A DNA stretch of 64,000 nucleotides from Caulobacteraceae bacterium (GCA_016703335.1 JADJCG010000011.1:62001-126000), one strand, 5' to 3'; shown: positions 33,760-45,339, numbered from the stretch's first letter. Notes: generated by a model from the sequence alone, not told the origin. Numbers and translations: made by a program.

Positions 33760-34641
33760 TCATGGCGCGGCTCTTGCGCCCAACGACAGTCCCTCGATCA
33801 GCGCGTTCGCGGCCAGCCGTTCGACGTAGCGTGCGGAAGCGGCGATCGTCGAGCGCGCGCGCAAGGACGCACGAATGTGTTCCGCCACCGCGTCAAATGC
33901 CAGGACCCGGGCCGGCGCGTGACGATCAGCCGCACAACATGCCAGCCATGGCGCGTCCTGAGCGGCGCTGGGGCCAAGTGGCCGGGCTTCAGCTGCGCCA
34001 AGGCGTCTTCGATCGAAGGCGCCAAATCCCCGCGTACGAATTGTCCAAGAGCGCCCCCTTCGGCCGCGCTTGAGCATGCGGAGTGCGCCCGGGCGCACTT
34101 CGCGAAGTCTGCGCCGGCCTCGAGCTCAACGATTGCAGCGCGCGCGCGCCGGTGAGCTTCTACCCAAGCTTCGGCGCCGGGCGCCGAGGGTTCAAAGAGA
34201 ATGTGCGACGCCTCGAAGATTTCGGGCGCGGCGAACTTCGCCTTGGATGTCTCGTAGACACGGCGGCATTCGGCTTCGGTTGGCTCATCCCCGGCGCCTC
34301 ACACTGCAGCACCTGCCGGACCAGCGCCTCTTCGGGCGTCTCCTCCCCTGCCGCGGTCGTCACATCCGGATCGGGCTGAGGTTCAGCGCCTCGGCGCGGC
34401 GCAGCAAAAGATGGCGGATGACCAGCGCTCGGGCCGCGGCGGCCCGCGCTTCCGCGGCTGAGCCGGCGCCATGATTTTGTGCTTCCGCGGCGATTTCGGC
34501 TTCTGGGATCAAGACGCCATCCACAAAAATGGGAGGCGCGCCCTTCTCACGCTGGGCCGCGGGCGCTGGGCCGTGGCCGCAACCAGAGAAGGCCTCTTGC
34601 GACGCGCCCTCGGCGGCACTCTGGATAAGGGTGTGCTTCAT
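33760..34641 (-). CDS. Parvulin-type peptidyl-prolyl isomerase of the nar operon, multiply frameshifted
   Basis: MKHTLIQSAAEGASQEAF at 34641 (ATGA overlap with narI) leads to APPIFVDGVLIPEAEIAAEAQNH and ALVIRHLLLRRAEALNL. Other frames then give TTAAGEETPEEALVRQVLQCEA, and finally APSIEDALAQLKPGHLAPAPLRTRHGWHVVRLI, the parvulin PxxEDAL...TxxGxHVV pattern. At least three indels separate these. PpiC-type isomerases follow narI in several proteobacteria and help NarG assembly. The protein was probably complete in the living cell. Confidence 0.6.
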
Positions 34642-35343
34642 TTGCTGCTTCCTGCCGCCAGGCGCTTCGAACGTACGATTTGCCACCCGCGGCGATTGAG
34701 ATACCAGATCGGCGCTGACAGCATGTGAACGAGGCGCGTGAACGGAAAGACGAGAAGAATTGTGAGACCTAATGTGAGGTGCGCCTTGAATATCCAGTGC
34801 GCGTCGGCCACGTAGTCTGCCGCGCCGGCGCGGAACGTGAAGATGCCCTGCGCCCAGTACATGAACTTAATCATCTCCCCCCCGTCACGGTGCTCCAACG
34901 AGATCGGGATGGTGGCGAGGCCGAGGCAGAGTTGCGCCAACAGCAGCGCAAGTATCGCCGTGTCGCCAAAGCTCGATGTTGAGCGAATACGCGCGTCGAA
35001 AAACGCGCCGATGCAGAAGCAAGAGACCACCAACGAGGCACATCGCACCGGCAACGCCTCCTGCCACGATGGCGAGCATCTGCTTTGCGCTGTGGGTCAC
35101 CCCAAGCGCATCCCACACCACAATCGGTGTCAGCAGACCGATAAAGTGGCCGGCGAAGATCGCGAGGATGCCCACATGGAAAAGGATGGAGCCCAGCACG
35201 AGCTGCTTTCGGCGCAGCAATTGCGATGATCCCGTGCGCCACGTGTACTGTTCCCGGTCGAAACGCAGCACTGAGCCGAGCGCGAGCACTGCTAGCGCTA
35301 TGTATGGGTAGAACCCGAACAGTACCTGATTGAGCCAATCCAT
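34638..35343 (-). CDS. narI: NarI, membrane cytochrome b subunit of nitrate reductase, one frameshift
   Basis: MDWLNQVLFGFYPYIALAVLALGSVLRF and SILFHVGILAIFAGHFIGLL (haem His ligands) are in the first frame. After about 34985 the next frame has LALLLAQLCLGLATIPISLEHRDG and WIFKAHLTLGLTILLVFPFTRLVHMLSAPIWYLNRRGWQIVR, with the remaining haem ligands, to 34638. Five membrane helices in total. NarI takes electrons from quinol and passes them to NarH. It is separated from narJ by a porin gene. Confidence 0.9.
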
Positions 35344-35352
35344 GATGCGCCC

Positions 35353-36571
35353 TCAGAGCCGATATTCGACCGCGAACCAAATCTTGGTGCGGTCTGCAAA
35401 ACGAGGATCCTCGCCCTCGAACATTGCCGCCTTGGCCTCAAGCGAGACACGTTCGTTGAGGGAGAACCGAACCGAAGCATTCAGTTCGGAACCAAAGTCG
35501 GCGCTGCCGCCGTCGTCGGCGAAATCATGTGCAACGACGGTGAAGACGACAGGCTGCTGCGCCGGCCAGGGGCGCGTCGAATACGAGACCCCGGCGTAGA
35601 GGTCACGAACGCCGTCAGGCGGCGTCGCTAGAAATACATCAGCCCACCCTTGAAAGGCGTGCAGCGTCGCCAACGGCGTGGAGAAGCCGCGAACACCATC
35701 GCCTTCAAGGCGTTCGCCGCCGACGGTCACGGTCCATCGGTCGTGACGTACAGCGAGTTCGCCGTGCTGGTAGCCAAGGTCAAAGCCGGCGCTGTTGCCG
35801 CGATAATCGCTCTGCGCCGCAGCCTCCAGAGTCAGGCGCGGATGAAACGAACCCGCTTGCCACTCATTCGACCACCGCAGCCCGTAAGTCTGGCTCGATT
35901 GCGCCGGAGCACTATGAAAGTCGAGCAAAAGGCCATAGGCGCTGAGGCGTCCGACCGGCAGATCGAGATCGGCCTGCAATACGTGCGAATCGCTATCCCA
36001 CTCACCTTGCGCGCTGTCGTCGCCAAAGATCCGACGCACATTGTCGATGAAGACGTAGGTGAAGGCGGCGTGCTCAAACGGCCGCGCTTCAATTCGGAGT
36101 GCGTCGAACGTCTGCTCGTTCTGGCGAAACCCGACATTGCCGATGAAGCGCGCATTGTTGAGGATGATGCGCTGGCGACCCGCAACAATACGCCGGCCCT
36201 GGGCGCCGGCCCACGTGACTTGCAGCCGATTGAGCTCGAACGCTTCGGGATCTGGCACGGTGGCAAATGCTGTATTGCCGTTTACCGTGTCGTTGAAGTC
36301 ATCCGTCAGCTGGGCCACGCCCTCGAACTCAGCGAGGAACTTGAAGCCATTGAACGCGCGGGTTTCGTAACCCAGGCGGGTGCGAAGAGTCAGCGCGTCG
36401 GCGTCATTGAGCCCATCTTGCGAAACGCTCTCGTAGCGCAGGCGGGTATCAACGATCCAATCGCCCGCGGCCTGCGTTTGCGCTGAGGCCGATAAGGGCG
36501 CCTGCCCAACATGCGCCGAAGGCGCCCAGCGCAATCGTGAGCACACGCAACGGCTGTTGCACTGCGTTCAT
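35353..36571 (-). CDS. Outer-membrane beta-barrel protein between narJ and narI, frameshifted signal peptide
   Basis: The signal peptide MNAVQQPLRVLTIALGAFGA at ATG 36571 is read in the narJ frame. A break near 36480 leads to SASAQTQAAGDWIVDTRLRYESVSQDGLNDADALTLRTRLGYETRAF. Then a 16-plus-strand barrel pattern of alternating residues follows, ending WFAVEYRL, a C-terminal aromatic typical of Omp85-assembled porins. It resembles alginate-export-type porins. The ATG overlaps the corrected narJ stop. A nitrate or nitrite uptake role is inferred from the operon only. Confidence 0.65.
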
Positions 36572-37252
36572 TGAGTGGTTCCCCCATGCGTGCGACGGCC
36601 GCGGCGGCCTTTGGGGCAGCCGACTTGATCCTGGACCAAATGTCACCTGCTCTTCCGCCCAGGCCCTATCGAGCGCTTCGAGATCATCGGGATCGTCGTC
36701 CGGTTCCTGCAGCAAGGCGTTGAGCGCTTCGGCGTTTCGCTTCGTTTCGACCAGAGCCACTAAGATGTCGAACACGCGGGCGTACGGCGACCGACGCTTT
36801 TTTAAGCGCTCTCGCAACGCTTCCAGAACGTGGGCGGCTTCACCTAGCAGCGCCGCCGCTTCGTCCGTCGGCAGCATCGACAGAAACTCAAGAAATACCG
36901 GGAGGTGATCCGGCAGCTCCTTTGCGGTCAGCTCAAGACCGCGTGACGAATAGAGCTTCAACAACTCGACCATGGCCTGGCCACGGTCGCGGCTCTCACC
37001 GTGGACGTGCTCGTAAAGTTGCAGCGACAAGGAGCGCGTGCGGTCGAACAGATCAACGTAACGCGCTTGCGCCCCGTAGAGATCTTGTCCGGAGAGCTCG
37101 AATGCCAAAGAGCTCAAGCGCCGCACTAAGCCCGCAGGCGCCAATCGCTCGCCGTGGAGCGCCTCGACTGCGGCCGGCACCAGCGCCGACGTTTCCGCAG
37201 TGGGATAGCTCAACAGCACCGAGAGCGCGCGATAGGTTTGCGCCATGGTCAA
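36568..37252 (-). CDS. narJ: NarJ, nitrate reductase assembly chaperone, frameshift at the end
   Basis: MAQTYRALSVLLSYPTAET, GQDLYGAQARYVDLFDRTRSLSLQLYEHVHGESRDRGQAMV and LPDHLPVFLEFLSMLP are standard NarJ/TorD-family blocks. The frame continues past FGPG into the porin signal peptide without a stop. One base shift near 36640 instead yields TGA at 36568-36570, overlapping the porin ATG, which is the likely true end. NarJ binds NarG and guides molybdenum-cofactor insertion. The start overlaps the narH stop. Confidence 0.9.
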
Positions 37253-38769
37253 ATCTCCATCGGGTTCTTGGCGCGGCTGTTTTTGGTCTTGCCAAACAAG
37301 CCCAACTCAGTGCGTCCGCCGGACGCTTCATTGCCGAAACTAAAGCCGCAGGCGCCGCGAATGCCCAAAGCGTCCTCGGCGCCCTCGCGATGCGAAGTCG
37401 GGATCACGAAGCGATCTTCATAGTTCGCGATCGCCATGATTTGGTACATCTCCTCGATCTGCGCCGCAGCTAAGCCGACGCGCTCCGCCACCGCATGATC
37501 GATCACGCCGTCAATTGACTTCGAGCGCATGAACGAGCGCATCGCCAGCATTCGCTCGAGTGCGGTAATGATTGGCGTCTCCTCACCTGCCGTGAGCATG
37601 TTGGCCAGATATTTCACCGGTATCCGCAACGAGCGCACATCCGGCATGACGCCATCGTGTTCGATCGCGCCCATCGAGGCCGCCGACTGGATTGGCGACA
37701 GCGGCGGGACGTACCAGACCATAGGCAGCGTGCGATATTCCGGATGAAGCGGAAACGCGACCCTCCACTCCATCGCCATTTTGTAGACCGGGCTTCTCCG
37801 CGCCGCTTCGATCCACGCTTCCGGCACGCCGTCAGCACGCGCTTGCGCAATCACCGCCGGATCGCTCGGGTCAAGAAAGACCTTGAGCTGCGCCTCGTAG
37901 AGATCCTTTTCATCGACGCTTGCGGCTTCCTCGATGCGGTCCGCGTCGTAGAGGATGACCCCCAGATAGCGGATGCGCCCAACGCAGGTTTCAGAGCAAA
38001 CCGTAGGCTGTCCTGCCTCGATGCGTGGATAGCAGAACGTGCATTTCTCGGATTTTCCGCTCGACCAATTGTAGTAGATTTTCTTGTAGGGACACGCCGA
38101 CACGCACATGCGCCAGCCCCGGCATTTGTCCTGATCGATCAGGACGATGCCGTCTTCCTCGCGCTTGTAGATCGCCCCCGACGGGCACGCCGCAACGCAC
38201 GACGGATTGAGGCAGTGCTCGCACAAGCGCGGCAGGTACATCATGAAGGTGTTCTCAAACTGGCCGTAGATGTCCTTTTGCACGTTCTCGAAATTTGCGT
38301 CCTTCGAACGCTTGGAGAATTCGCCGCCCAGAATCTCTTCCCAGTTGGGGCCTCTCTCGATCTTCTCCATGCGCTCACCGGTGATCTTCGAACGCGGACG
38401 CGCTGTCGGAAACGCCTGCATCTCCGGGGCGGTTTGCAGGTGCGCGTAGTCGAAATCGAACGGCTCGTAATAATCGTCGATCTCGGGAAGATCGGGGTTG
38501 GCAAAAATCTTGGCGAGGATGCGCCACTTCGGGCCCATGCGCGGCTCAAGCTTGCCGCTCTTGGTGCGCATCCAGCCGCCGTTCCAGCGCTTTTGATTTT
38601 CCCAATCGCGCGGATAGCCAACGCCCGGCTTTGTCTCGACGTTGTTGAACCAAGCGTATTCGACGCCCTCGCGATTGGTCCAAACGTTCTTGCAAGTCAC
38701 CGAGCAGGTGTGACACCCGATGCATTTATCGAGGTTCAGCACCATGCCGATCTGAGCGCGCACCTTCAT
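37249..38769 (-). CDS. narH: NarH, iron-sulfur subunit of nitrate reductase
   Basis: 506 residues, intact. Cluster motifs: CIGCHTCSVTCK near residue 16, CEHCLNPSCVAACPSG, CRGWRMCVSACPYKK and CTFCYPRIEAGQPTVCSETCVG. The Trp in CRGW replaces a Cys, giving the [3Fe-4S] cluster as in E. coli NarH; the other three are [4Fe-4S]. It relays electrons from NarI to NarG on the cytoplasmic side. Overlaps narG and narJ by four bases each. Confidence 0.95.
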   Translation of the reverse strand: MKVRAQIGMVLNLDKCIGCHTCSVTCKNVWTNREGVEYAWFNNVETKPGVGYPRDWENQKRWNGGWMRTKSGKLEPRMGPKWRILAKIFANPDLPEIDDYYEPFDFDYAHLQTAPEMQAFPTARPRSKITGERMEKIERGPNWEEILGGEFSKRSKDANFENVQKDIYGQFENTFMMYLPRLCEHCLNPSCVAACPSGAIYKREEDGIVLIDQDKCRGWRMCVSACPYKKIYYNWSSGKSEKCTFCYPRIEAGQPTVCSETCVGRIRYLGVILYDADRIEEAASVDEKDLYEAQLKVFLDPSDPAVIAQARADGVPEAWIEAARRSPVYKMAMEWRVAFPLHPEYRTLPMVWYVPPLSPIQSAASMGAIEHDGVMPDVRSLRIPVKYLANMLTAGEETPIITALERMLAMRSFMRSKSIDGVIDHAVAERVGLAAAQIEEMYQIMAIANYEDRFVIPTSHREGAEDALGIRGACGFSFGNEASGGRTELGLFGKTKNSRAKNPMEI

Positions 38770-41700
38770 CGGCTGGCCTCCACTTCAGCAAGCGGTTTGT
38801 CGAGCCAGTCGACCTTGTCCATCTTGCGCACGATGACGAACTCGTCGCGGTTTGAACCGACCGTGCCGTAATAGTTGAAGCCATAGGCGAGCTGGGCGTA
38901 GCCGCCGATCATGTGCGTCGGCTTCAGCACGGTGCGCGTCACCGAATTGTGGATGCCGCCGCGATGCCCGGTCATCTCGAGCCGGGCGTGTTCACAATCT
39001 TCTCCTGCGCGTGATACATGAAGGCGGTGCCTTCACGAATGCGCTGAGAGACCACGGCGCGCGCGGTCAGCGCGCCGTTTGAGTTGAACGCCTCGATCCA
39101 ATCATTGTCCTTGATGCCGGCTCGGCCAGCATCCTTCTCCGAAAGCCACACCACAGGGCCGCCGCGATTGAGCGTCAGCATCAGCAGATTGTCGGAATAA
39201 GTAGAGTGAATGCCCCACTTTTGGTGCGGCGTGATGAAGTTGAGCGTAATTTCTTTTTCGCCGTTCGAGCGGAACTTGTGCATCAATCCCGTGGTCTTGA
39301 GATCAATCGGCGGCTTGTAGACGCACAGCGCCTCGCCGAACGCCCGCATCCAAAGATGATCTTGATAGAGCTGTTGGCGCCCCGTCAGCGTGCGCCACGG
39401 GATGAGTTCATGCACGTTGGTGTAGCCGGCGTTGTAGCAGACCTTCTCGCTCTCAATGCCCGACCAGATCGGCGAGGAGATGATCTTGCGCGGCTGCGCC
39501 ACGACATCGCGGAAACGAATCTTCTCGTCTTCCTTCGGCAAGGCCAAATGCGCGTGTTCGCGCCCAGTTTGTTTTTCCAGCGACTGCCATGATTTGACGG
39601 CAACCTCGCCGTTTGTCTCCGGCGCGAGCATGAGAATGGTCTCACAAGCGTCGATGTCGGTTTCAATCTTCGCCAGGCCCTGTGTCGGTCCATCGAGCAC
39701 TTCGCCATTGAGCGCCTTCAAATGCGCGATTTCATGATCGGTGTTCCAGCCCAGACCTTTGCCGCCATTGCCGACCTTGCGCATCAATGGGCCGAGCGAG
39801 GTGAAGCGGCGATAGACGTTCGGGTAGTCGCGCTCGATCACTGTGATCTGCGGGCCAGTTTTTCCAGGGACCAGCGCGCAGTCACCCTTCCACCAATCCT
39901 CTACGTCAAACGGCTGGGCCATTTCGCCAGCGCTGTCGTGCTGGATCGGCGTTAGCACCAACGTCCTTCTCAACGCCCAAGATTTCGGGGCAAACTTCCG
40001 AGAACGATTTTGCAATGGCCTTGAAGATTTCCCAGTCTGACTTGCACTCCCAAACAGGATCCACCGCCGCGGTCAGCGGGTGGATGAACGGGTGCATGTC
40101 CGAGGTGTTGAGATCGTTCTTCTCATACCAAGTCGCTGTGGGCAGAATGACGTCGGAATAGACCGCGGTTGTGGACATACGAAAGTCGATCGTGACAAGG
40201 AGATCGAGCTTTCCTTCTGGCGCTTCGTCGCGCCACTTCACGTCCACGGGCTTGCGTCGGCCGGTAGAACCCAGATCTTTGCCGAGCACGCCGTTTGTCG
40301 TCCCAAGCAGATGCTTCAAGAAATATTCGTGACCTTTGCCGGACGAACCCAGCAAATTCGAGCGCCACACAAACATGTTGCGCGGCCAATTGTCTGGATG
40401 ATCTGGGTCCATGCAGCTCATCTCAAGCCGCTTGGCGTTCAATTCGCGCACAACGTAGTCGCGCGGATCGATCCCCTCGCGTTCCGCGGCTTTCGCGACT
40501 TCGAGCGGATTGGTCTTGAGCGCCGGCGCCGATGGGAGCCAGCCCATGCGCTCGGCCTTGGCGTTGTAGTCGATGAAGGTCGCCCCCCAATCGCCATCGG
40601 TGCGGTGGGCGAAAGGATTTCTTTCACGTCCAGCGTTTCGTAACGCCATTGATCGGAATGCGCGTAGAAGAAGCTGGTAGAGTTCTGTTGACGCGGCGGA
40701 CGCGCCCAATCGGTCGCAAACGCCAGCGGCGCCCAGCCGGTCTGAGGCCGCAACTTTTCCTGTCCAACATAGTGCGACCAGCCGCCACCAGATTGACCGA
40801 TGCAGCCGCACATCGCGAGGAGGTTGATCACCCCGCGATAGTTCATGTCCATGTGATACCAATGGTTCATCGCCGCGCCGATGATCACCATCGACTTGCC
40901 GTTGGTCTTTTCCGCGTTGGTCGCAAAACCGCGCGCCACGGCGATGATCTGATTGCGCGGGACAGTCGTGACGGCCTCCGCCCAGGCCGGCGTATAGGGT
41001 TCAAGGTCATCGTAGCTGGACGGCATGTGCTCGCCGCCGAAGCCCTGATCCACACCATAGTTGGCGAGCATCAGATCGTAGACGGAGGCAACTAACGCCT
41101 CCCCGTCCTTCAACGTCATGCGTTTTGCAGGAATGCGACGCATCAGCGTGTCAGGGTGGTCGGTGGACGCAAACCCGTTCGAGGCGGTGTTGGCAAAGTA
41201 GGGAAACAAGACCTCGGCGACTTCGTCGTGCGCGCCCTTGAGGCCAACGCGCAACTTCACCGGCGCGCCATCCGCCTTCTTCTCTTCCAGATTCCACTTG
41301 CCCTGTTCACCCCACCGGAACCCGATCGAGCCGGTCGGCACAACCGGCGCGCCAGTCGCTTCATCAATGCCGATGGTCTTCCAGTCGGGATTGTTGTCTT
41401 CGCCAGAGCGTCATCGAAAGTCCGAAGCGCGCAACAGGCGCTCGGGTACGTAGCGACCATCCTTCTTCACCAGCCGCACGAGCAACGGCATGTCGGTGTA
41501 GCGGCGCACGTAATCCTTGAAGTACGGGACTTCTCGGTCGCGATGGAATTCCGTCAACACGACATGGCCCAGGGCCATGGCGAGCGCAGCGTCGGTGCCC
41601 TGCTTCACCGAGATCCAGAGATCGGCGAACTTCGAGGCTTCTGAATAGTCCGGACAGATGACGACCGATTTGGCCCCTTTATAGCGAACCTCAGTATAGA

Positions 41701-42496
41701 AATGCGCATCCGGCGTGCGCGTTTGGGGAACGTTGGAGCCCCAGACCAGGATGAAGCCGGAATTGTACCAGTCGGCCGATTCCGGAACGTCGGTTTGTTC
41801 GCCCCAGGTCTGCGGACTTGCGGGCGGCAGATCGCAATACCAATCATAGAATGAGCCGCACGCGCCGCCCAAGAGCTGCAGATAGCGCGCGCCGGCGGCA
41901 TAGGAGATCATCGACATCGCCGGGATCGGCGAGAAGCCGAACACGCGATCGGGCCCATGCTTTTTGACCGTGTACGCGTTGGCCGCGCCGATCAGCTCCG
42001 TGACTTCATCCCAAGTCGAGCGCACCAGACCGCCGCCGCCCCGGATCGAGGTGTAGGATCTGCGCTGCTCCGGGTTCTCGACAATCGACGCCCACGCCTG
42101 AACCGGCGGCATCGTCTTGCGCGCCGCGCGCCAAAGCTTTAGCAGCCGACCGCGCACGATCGGATACTTCACGCGGTTGCCGGAATAGAGATACCAGGAA
42201 TAACTCGCGCCGCGCGCGCAGCCGCGCGGCTCATGGTTAGGTAAATCCGGCCGTGTTCGAGGATAATCTGTCTGCTGCGTCTCCCAGGTGACGATGCCGC
42301 CCTTGACGTAGATCTTCCACGAACACGAGCCCGTGCAGTTCACGCCATGCGTTGAACGAACGATCTTGTCGTGCTGCCACCTGCGCCGGTAGGCTTCCTC
42401 CCAGGAACGATCCTCGTCGTTCATGACGCCGTGGCCGCTCCGATAGAGCTCGGTCTTGCGGGTGAAGAAGGCCAGGCGGTCGAGTGTGTGGCTCAT
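38766..42496 (-). CDS. narG: NarG, catalytic subunit of respiratory nitrate reductase, frameshifted several times
   Basis: Read in order: 42496-41411 begins MSHTLDRLAFFTRKTELY and has HGVNCTGSCSWK, the His-plus-Cys site for the FS0 cluster, then DLPPASPQTWGEQTDVPESADWYNS with the Mo-ligating Asp. 41341-40640, 40620-39970, 39960-38972 and 38975-38766 carry the remaining molybdopterin domains, e.g. GCIGQSGGGWSHYVGQEKL and ILPTATWYEKNDLNTSDMHPF. At least four breaks, at about 41400, 40630, 39970 and 38975. Every block is family-typical, so the gene is probably whole. It reduces nitrate in the cytoplasm using bis-MGD. Confidence 0.92.
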
Positions 42497-42509
42497 GTGC
42501 GTTCAGGTC

Positions 42510-45260
42510 CTATTCCGCAGCGACGTTGACGGGCGACGCCGGCGACACGCCCTTGTTCTCGACATCGAAGAGCAAGCCGCCGCGCCGCGCATAGACGAAC
42601 CACGTGATGGCAAGGCAGGAGACGTAGAAAAGGAGAAAGCCGATCAAAGCGGCGGTGGCGCTGCCGGTCTCGGCAATCGAAAAACCAAAGCTCTTCGGAA
42701 TGAAGAAGGCGCCATAGGCGGCGATGGCGGAGGTGAAGCCGGTAATGGCCGCGGATTCCTTCTCCGCCTGCTTCAACTGCTCGGTGGCAGATGCACTCGG
42801 AGAAAGCCGCGCAATCTCTTTCCGCATGATGGCCGGTATCATTTGGAAGGTGGATGCGTTGCCAACGCCACTCGCAAAGAAGAGCAGAATGAAACAGGCG
42901 AAGAAGCCCGTAAACGCGCCTGGCGCGGCCTTGTTGGCGAGGAAATAGATGACGCCGATCGTACCCAGCATCATCATGGCGAAGACCGCGAGCGTCACCC
43001 GCGCGCCGCCGAACCGATCGGACACCCAACCCGTTAAGGAGCGCGACAGCGCCCCGACCAGCGGGCCAAGGAAAGCGATTTGCAGCACGTTTACATTTGG
43101 GAATTGCGTGCTGGTGAGCAGCGGGAACGCGGCAGAGAAGCCAATGAACGAGCCAAACGTGCCAGTATAGAGCCAGCACATGATCCAGTTCTGTCTGCGC
43201 GTGAAGATCACCGATTGCTCGGCAAACGATGCCTTCGCGGTCGACAGATCGTTCATGCCGAACCAAGCCATGAAGGCGGACACGACAATGAACGGGACCC
43301 AAATGAAGCCGGCGTTCTGCATGAACATCGTGCCGCCAGCTTGCGTGCTTTGTCCGGCGCCGCCGAAACTCCCAAACACCGCTACGGTGATGGCGATCGG
43401 CACCAGAAATTGCATGGCGCTGACGCCCAGATTGCCGAGCCCGGCATTGAGCGCCAACGCATTGCCTTTCTCCTTGCGCGGAAAGAAGAAACCGATATTC
43501 GACATCGAGCTCGCGAAATTGCCGCCGCCCAATCCGCACAGGAGCGCCAAGCCCAGCATGATCCAGTAGGGCGTTTCAGCGTTCTGGACGGCAAAGCCAA
43601 TGCCAAGCGCGGGTGCGAGCAGCGACCAGGTCGTCAGCGTCGTCCAGAGCCGCCCGCCAAACACAGGCGCCATGAACGAATAGAAGATGCGAAGCGTAGC
43701 GCCCGAGAGACCGGGCAGTGCTGCAAGCCAGAAAAGCTGATCGGTTGTGTAATTGAAGCCAATGGCCGGCAGCTTGGCCACGACCACCGACCACACCATC
43801 CAGACGGCAAACGAAAGGAAAAGCGAAGGCACCGAGAGCCAGAGATTGCGTGCGGCGACGCCTCTCCCCTTCTCCTTCCAAAACCTTGCATCATCGGGGC
43901 GCCAATCGGTGATGAGCCCAGCCATCGCCGGCTTGTGCTTGGCCGGCTCGTGGATCGGTTGCATTTCTGGAAATTGCGGCAGGACGTCGAGTGTCTGGCC
44001 AGCGGCTTCGCGTTCCATCTGGCGGACGGCAAAGTGCATCCAGACAAGAGAGCCGGACACGATGAGGAAGAGCAGCATGAAGCAGCTCGTCCAGATGCCG
44101 GTCAGGTCGTTCAGCATGCCGAAGGCGATCGGCAGCACGAAACCGCCAAGACCGCCGATCATGCCGACAAGACCGCCAACCGCGCCGACGTCTTTCGGAT
44201 AATAGACCGGGATGTGCTTGAACACCGCCGCCTTGCCCAAGCTCATGAAGAACCCAAGCACGAAAACGATGATGGTGAAGCCGACGAGGCTCGTCTCCAG
44301 CCGAAAAGCAATCGGGCCTTCAATGCCGTCGATCACATAAGCGGTCGGTGGGTAGGAAAGCAGAAACGTCGCCGCGATGCCGACCAGGAAGGTCCAATAC
44401 ATCACTTGCCGAGCGCCAACCTTGTCCGAGAGATGCCCGCCATAGATCCGAAACAGTGACGCCGGCACCGAGAAGGCCGCTGCGACCATGCCCGCGGTCT
44501 TCAAGTCGAGATCATAGACGCCGACCAGATAGCGCGGCAGCCACAGCGACAGCGCGACGAACGCGCCGAACACGAAGAAATAATAGAGCGAGAAGCGCCA
44601 CACCTGGACGTTCTTCAGCGGCTCGAACTGCGCCAGCATCGAGCGTGGACGCGCGCCGCTGCGCCGTCGCGCGATCAGCTCGGGATCGTCCTTCGTGATT
44701 AAGTAGAAGCCAATCGCGATGGCGACCAATGCGATTGACCAATATTGCGCGACGGCTTCCCAGCCCAACGCAAGCAGCACGAACGGCGCGACGAACTTGG
44801 TGACGGCGGCGCCGACATTGCCGGCGCCGAAAATGCCAAGCGCGGTGCCTTGTCTTCCCGCCGGATAGAATTTCGACACATAGGTGATGCCAACAGCGAA
44901 TGAGCCGCCAGCGATGCCGACGCCCAGCGCGGCGAGCAGGAATTGCGGATACGTCTCGGCGTAGGAGAGCAGGAAGGTCGCCGCCGCAGCCGCGAGCATG
45001 ACCAACAGGTAGACAAGCCGCCCGCCGAACTGGTCGGTCCAAACGCCAAGCACCAGCCGAATGAGCGATCCGGTCAGGATCGGCGTGCCGATCAGAAGGC
45101 CGAATTGCGTCTCGGACAGGCCGAGATCTTGCTGAATCTGGACGCCGATGATCGAGAAAATGGTCCAAACGGCAAAGCACGCTGTGAAAGCGATGGTGCT
45201 GAGCCAAAGCGCGCCATCGGCGCCGCTCTGTTTGGCCGGTTGCTCGCTCAGTGACATCAT
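42510..45260 (-). CDS. narK: Fused NarK1-NarK2 nitrate/nitrite transporter
   Basis: 916 residues, two complete major-facilitator domains of 12 helices each, joined by a soluble linker near residues 430-480 (DVLPQFPEMQPIHEPAKHKPAM). Domain 1 has GVWTDQFGGR and GIFGAGNVGAAVTKF. Domain 2 has GLGGGNFASSMSNIGFFFPRKEKGNALALNAGLGNLGVSAMQF, the nitrate signature. In Paracoccus-type fusions the first domain is a nitrate/proton symporter and the second a nitrate/nitrite antiporter. It is the first gene of the nar operon, 13 bases before narG. The frame is intact. Confidence 0.93.
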   Translation of the reverse strand: MMSLSEQPAKQSGADGALWLSTIAFTACFAVWTIFSIIGVQIQQDLGLSETQFGLLIGTPILTGSLIRLVLGVWTDQFGGRLVYLLVMLAAAAATFLLSYAETYPQFLLAALGVGIAGGSFAVGITYVSKFYPAGRQGTALGIFGAGNVGAAVTKFVAPFVLLALGWEAVAQYWSIALVAIAIGFYLITKDDPELIARRRSGARPRSMLAQFEPLKNVQVWRFSLYYFFVFGAFVALSLWLPRYLVGVYDLDLKTAGMVAAAFSVPASLFRIYGGHLSDKVGARQVMYWTFLVGIAATFLLSYPPTAYVIDGIEGPIAFRLETSLVGFTIIVFVLGFFMSLGKAAVFKHIPVYYPKDVGAVGGLVGMIGGLGGFVLPIAFGMLNDLTGIWTSCFMLLFLIVSGSLVWMHFAVRQMEREAAGQTLDVLPQFPEMQPIHEPAKHKPAMAGLITDWRPDDARFWKEKGRGVAARNLWLSVPSLFLSFAVWMVWSVVVAKLPAIGFNYTTDQLFWLAALPGLSGATLRIFYSFMAPVFGGRLWTTLTTWSLLAPALGIGFAVQNAETPYWIMLGLALLCGLGGGNFASSMSNIGFFFPRKEKGNALALNAGLGNLGVSAMQFLVPIAITVAVFGSFGGAGQSTQAGGTMFMQNAGFIWVPFIVVSAFMAWFGMNDLSTAKASFAEQSVIFTRRQNWIMCWLYTGTFGSFIGFSAAFPLLTSTQFPNVNVLQIAFLGPLVGALSRSLTGWVSDRFGGARVTLAVFAMMMLGTIGVIYFLANKAAPGAFTGFFACFILLFFASGVGNASTFQMIPAIMRKEIARLSPSASATEQLKQAEKESAAITGFTSAIAAYGAFFIPKSFGFSIAETGSATAALIGFLLFYVSCLAITWFVYARRGGLLFDVENKGVSPASPVNVAAE

Positions 45261-45339
45261 GACGGTCGCCCCCGTTCGCCGCGGCGCCTATGCGCCGTCC
45301 TTAGTGGAGAACCATCACCATCATTCGGGGGCGAAGCAT

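Noticed and set aside
33622..34474. Plus-strand frames opposite the PPIase as genes
   Set aside because: The minus strand, read across several frames, gives parvulin-type motifs; the plus frames do not.
37657..38871. 404-codon plus-strand frame opposite narH
   Set aside because: It mirrors the intact narH frame; the translation is Arg/Ala-rich and not like a protein family.
43080..44459. 459-codon plus-strand frame opposite narK
   Set aside because: Antisense shadow of the well-supported transporter fusion.
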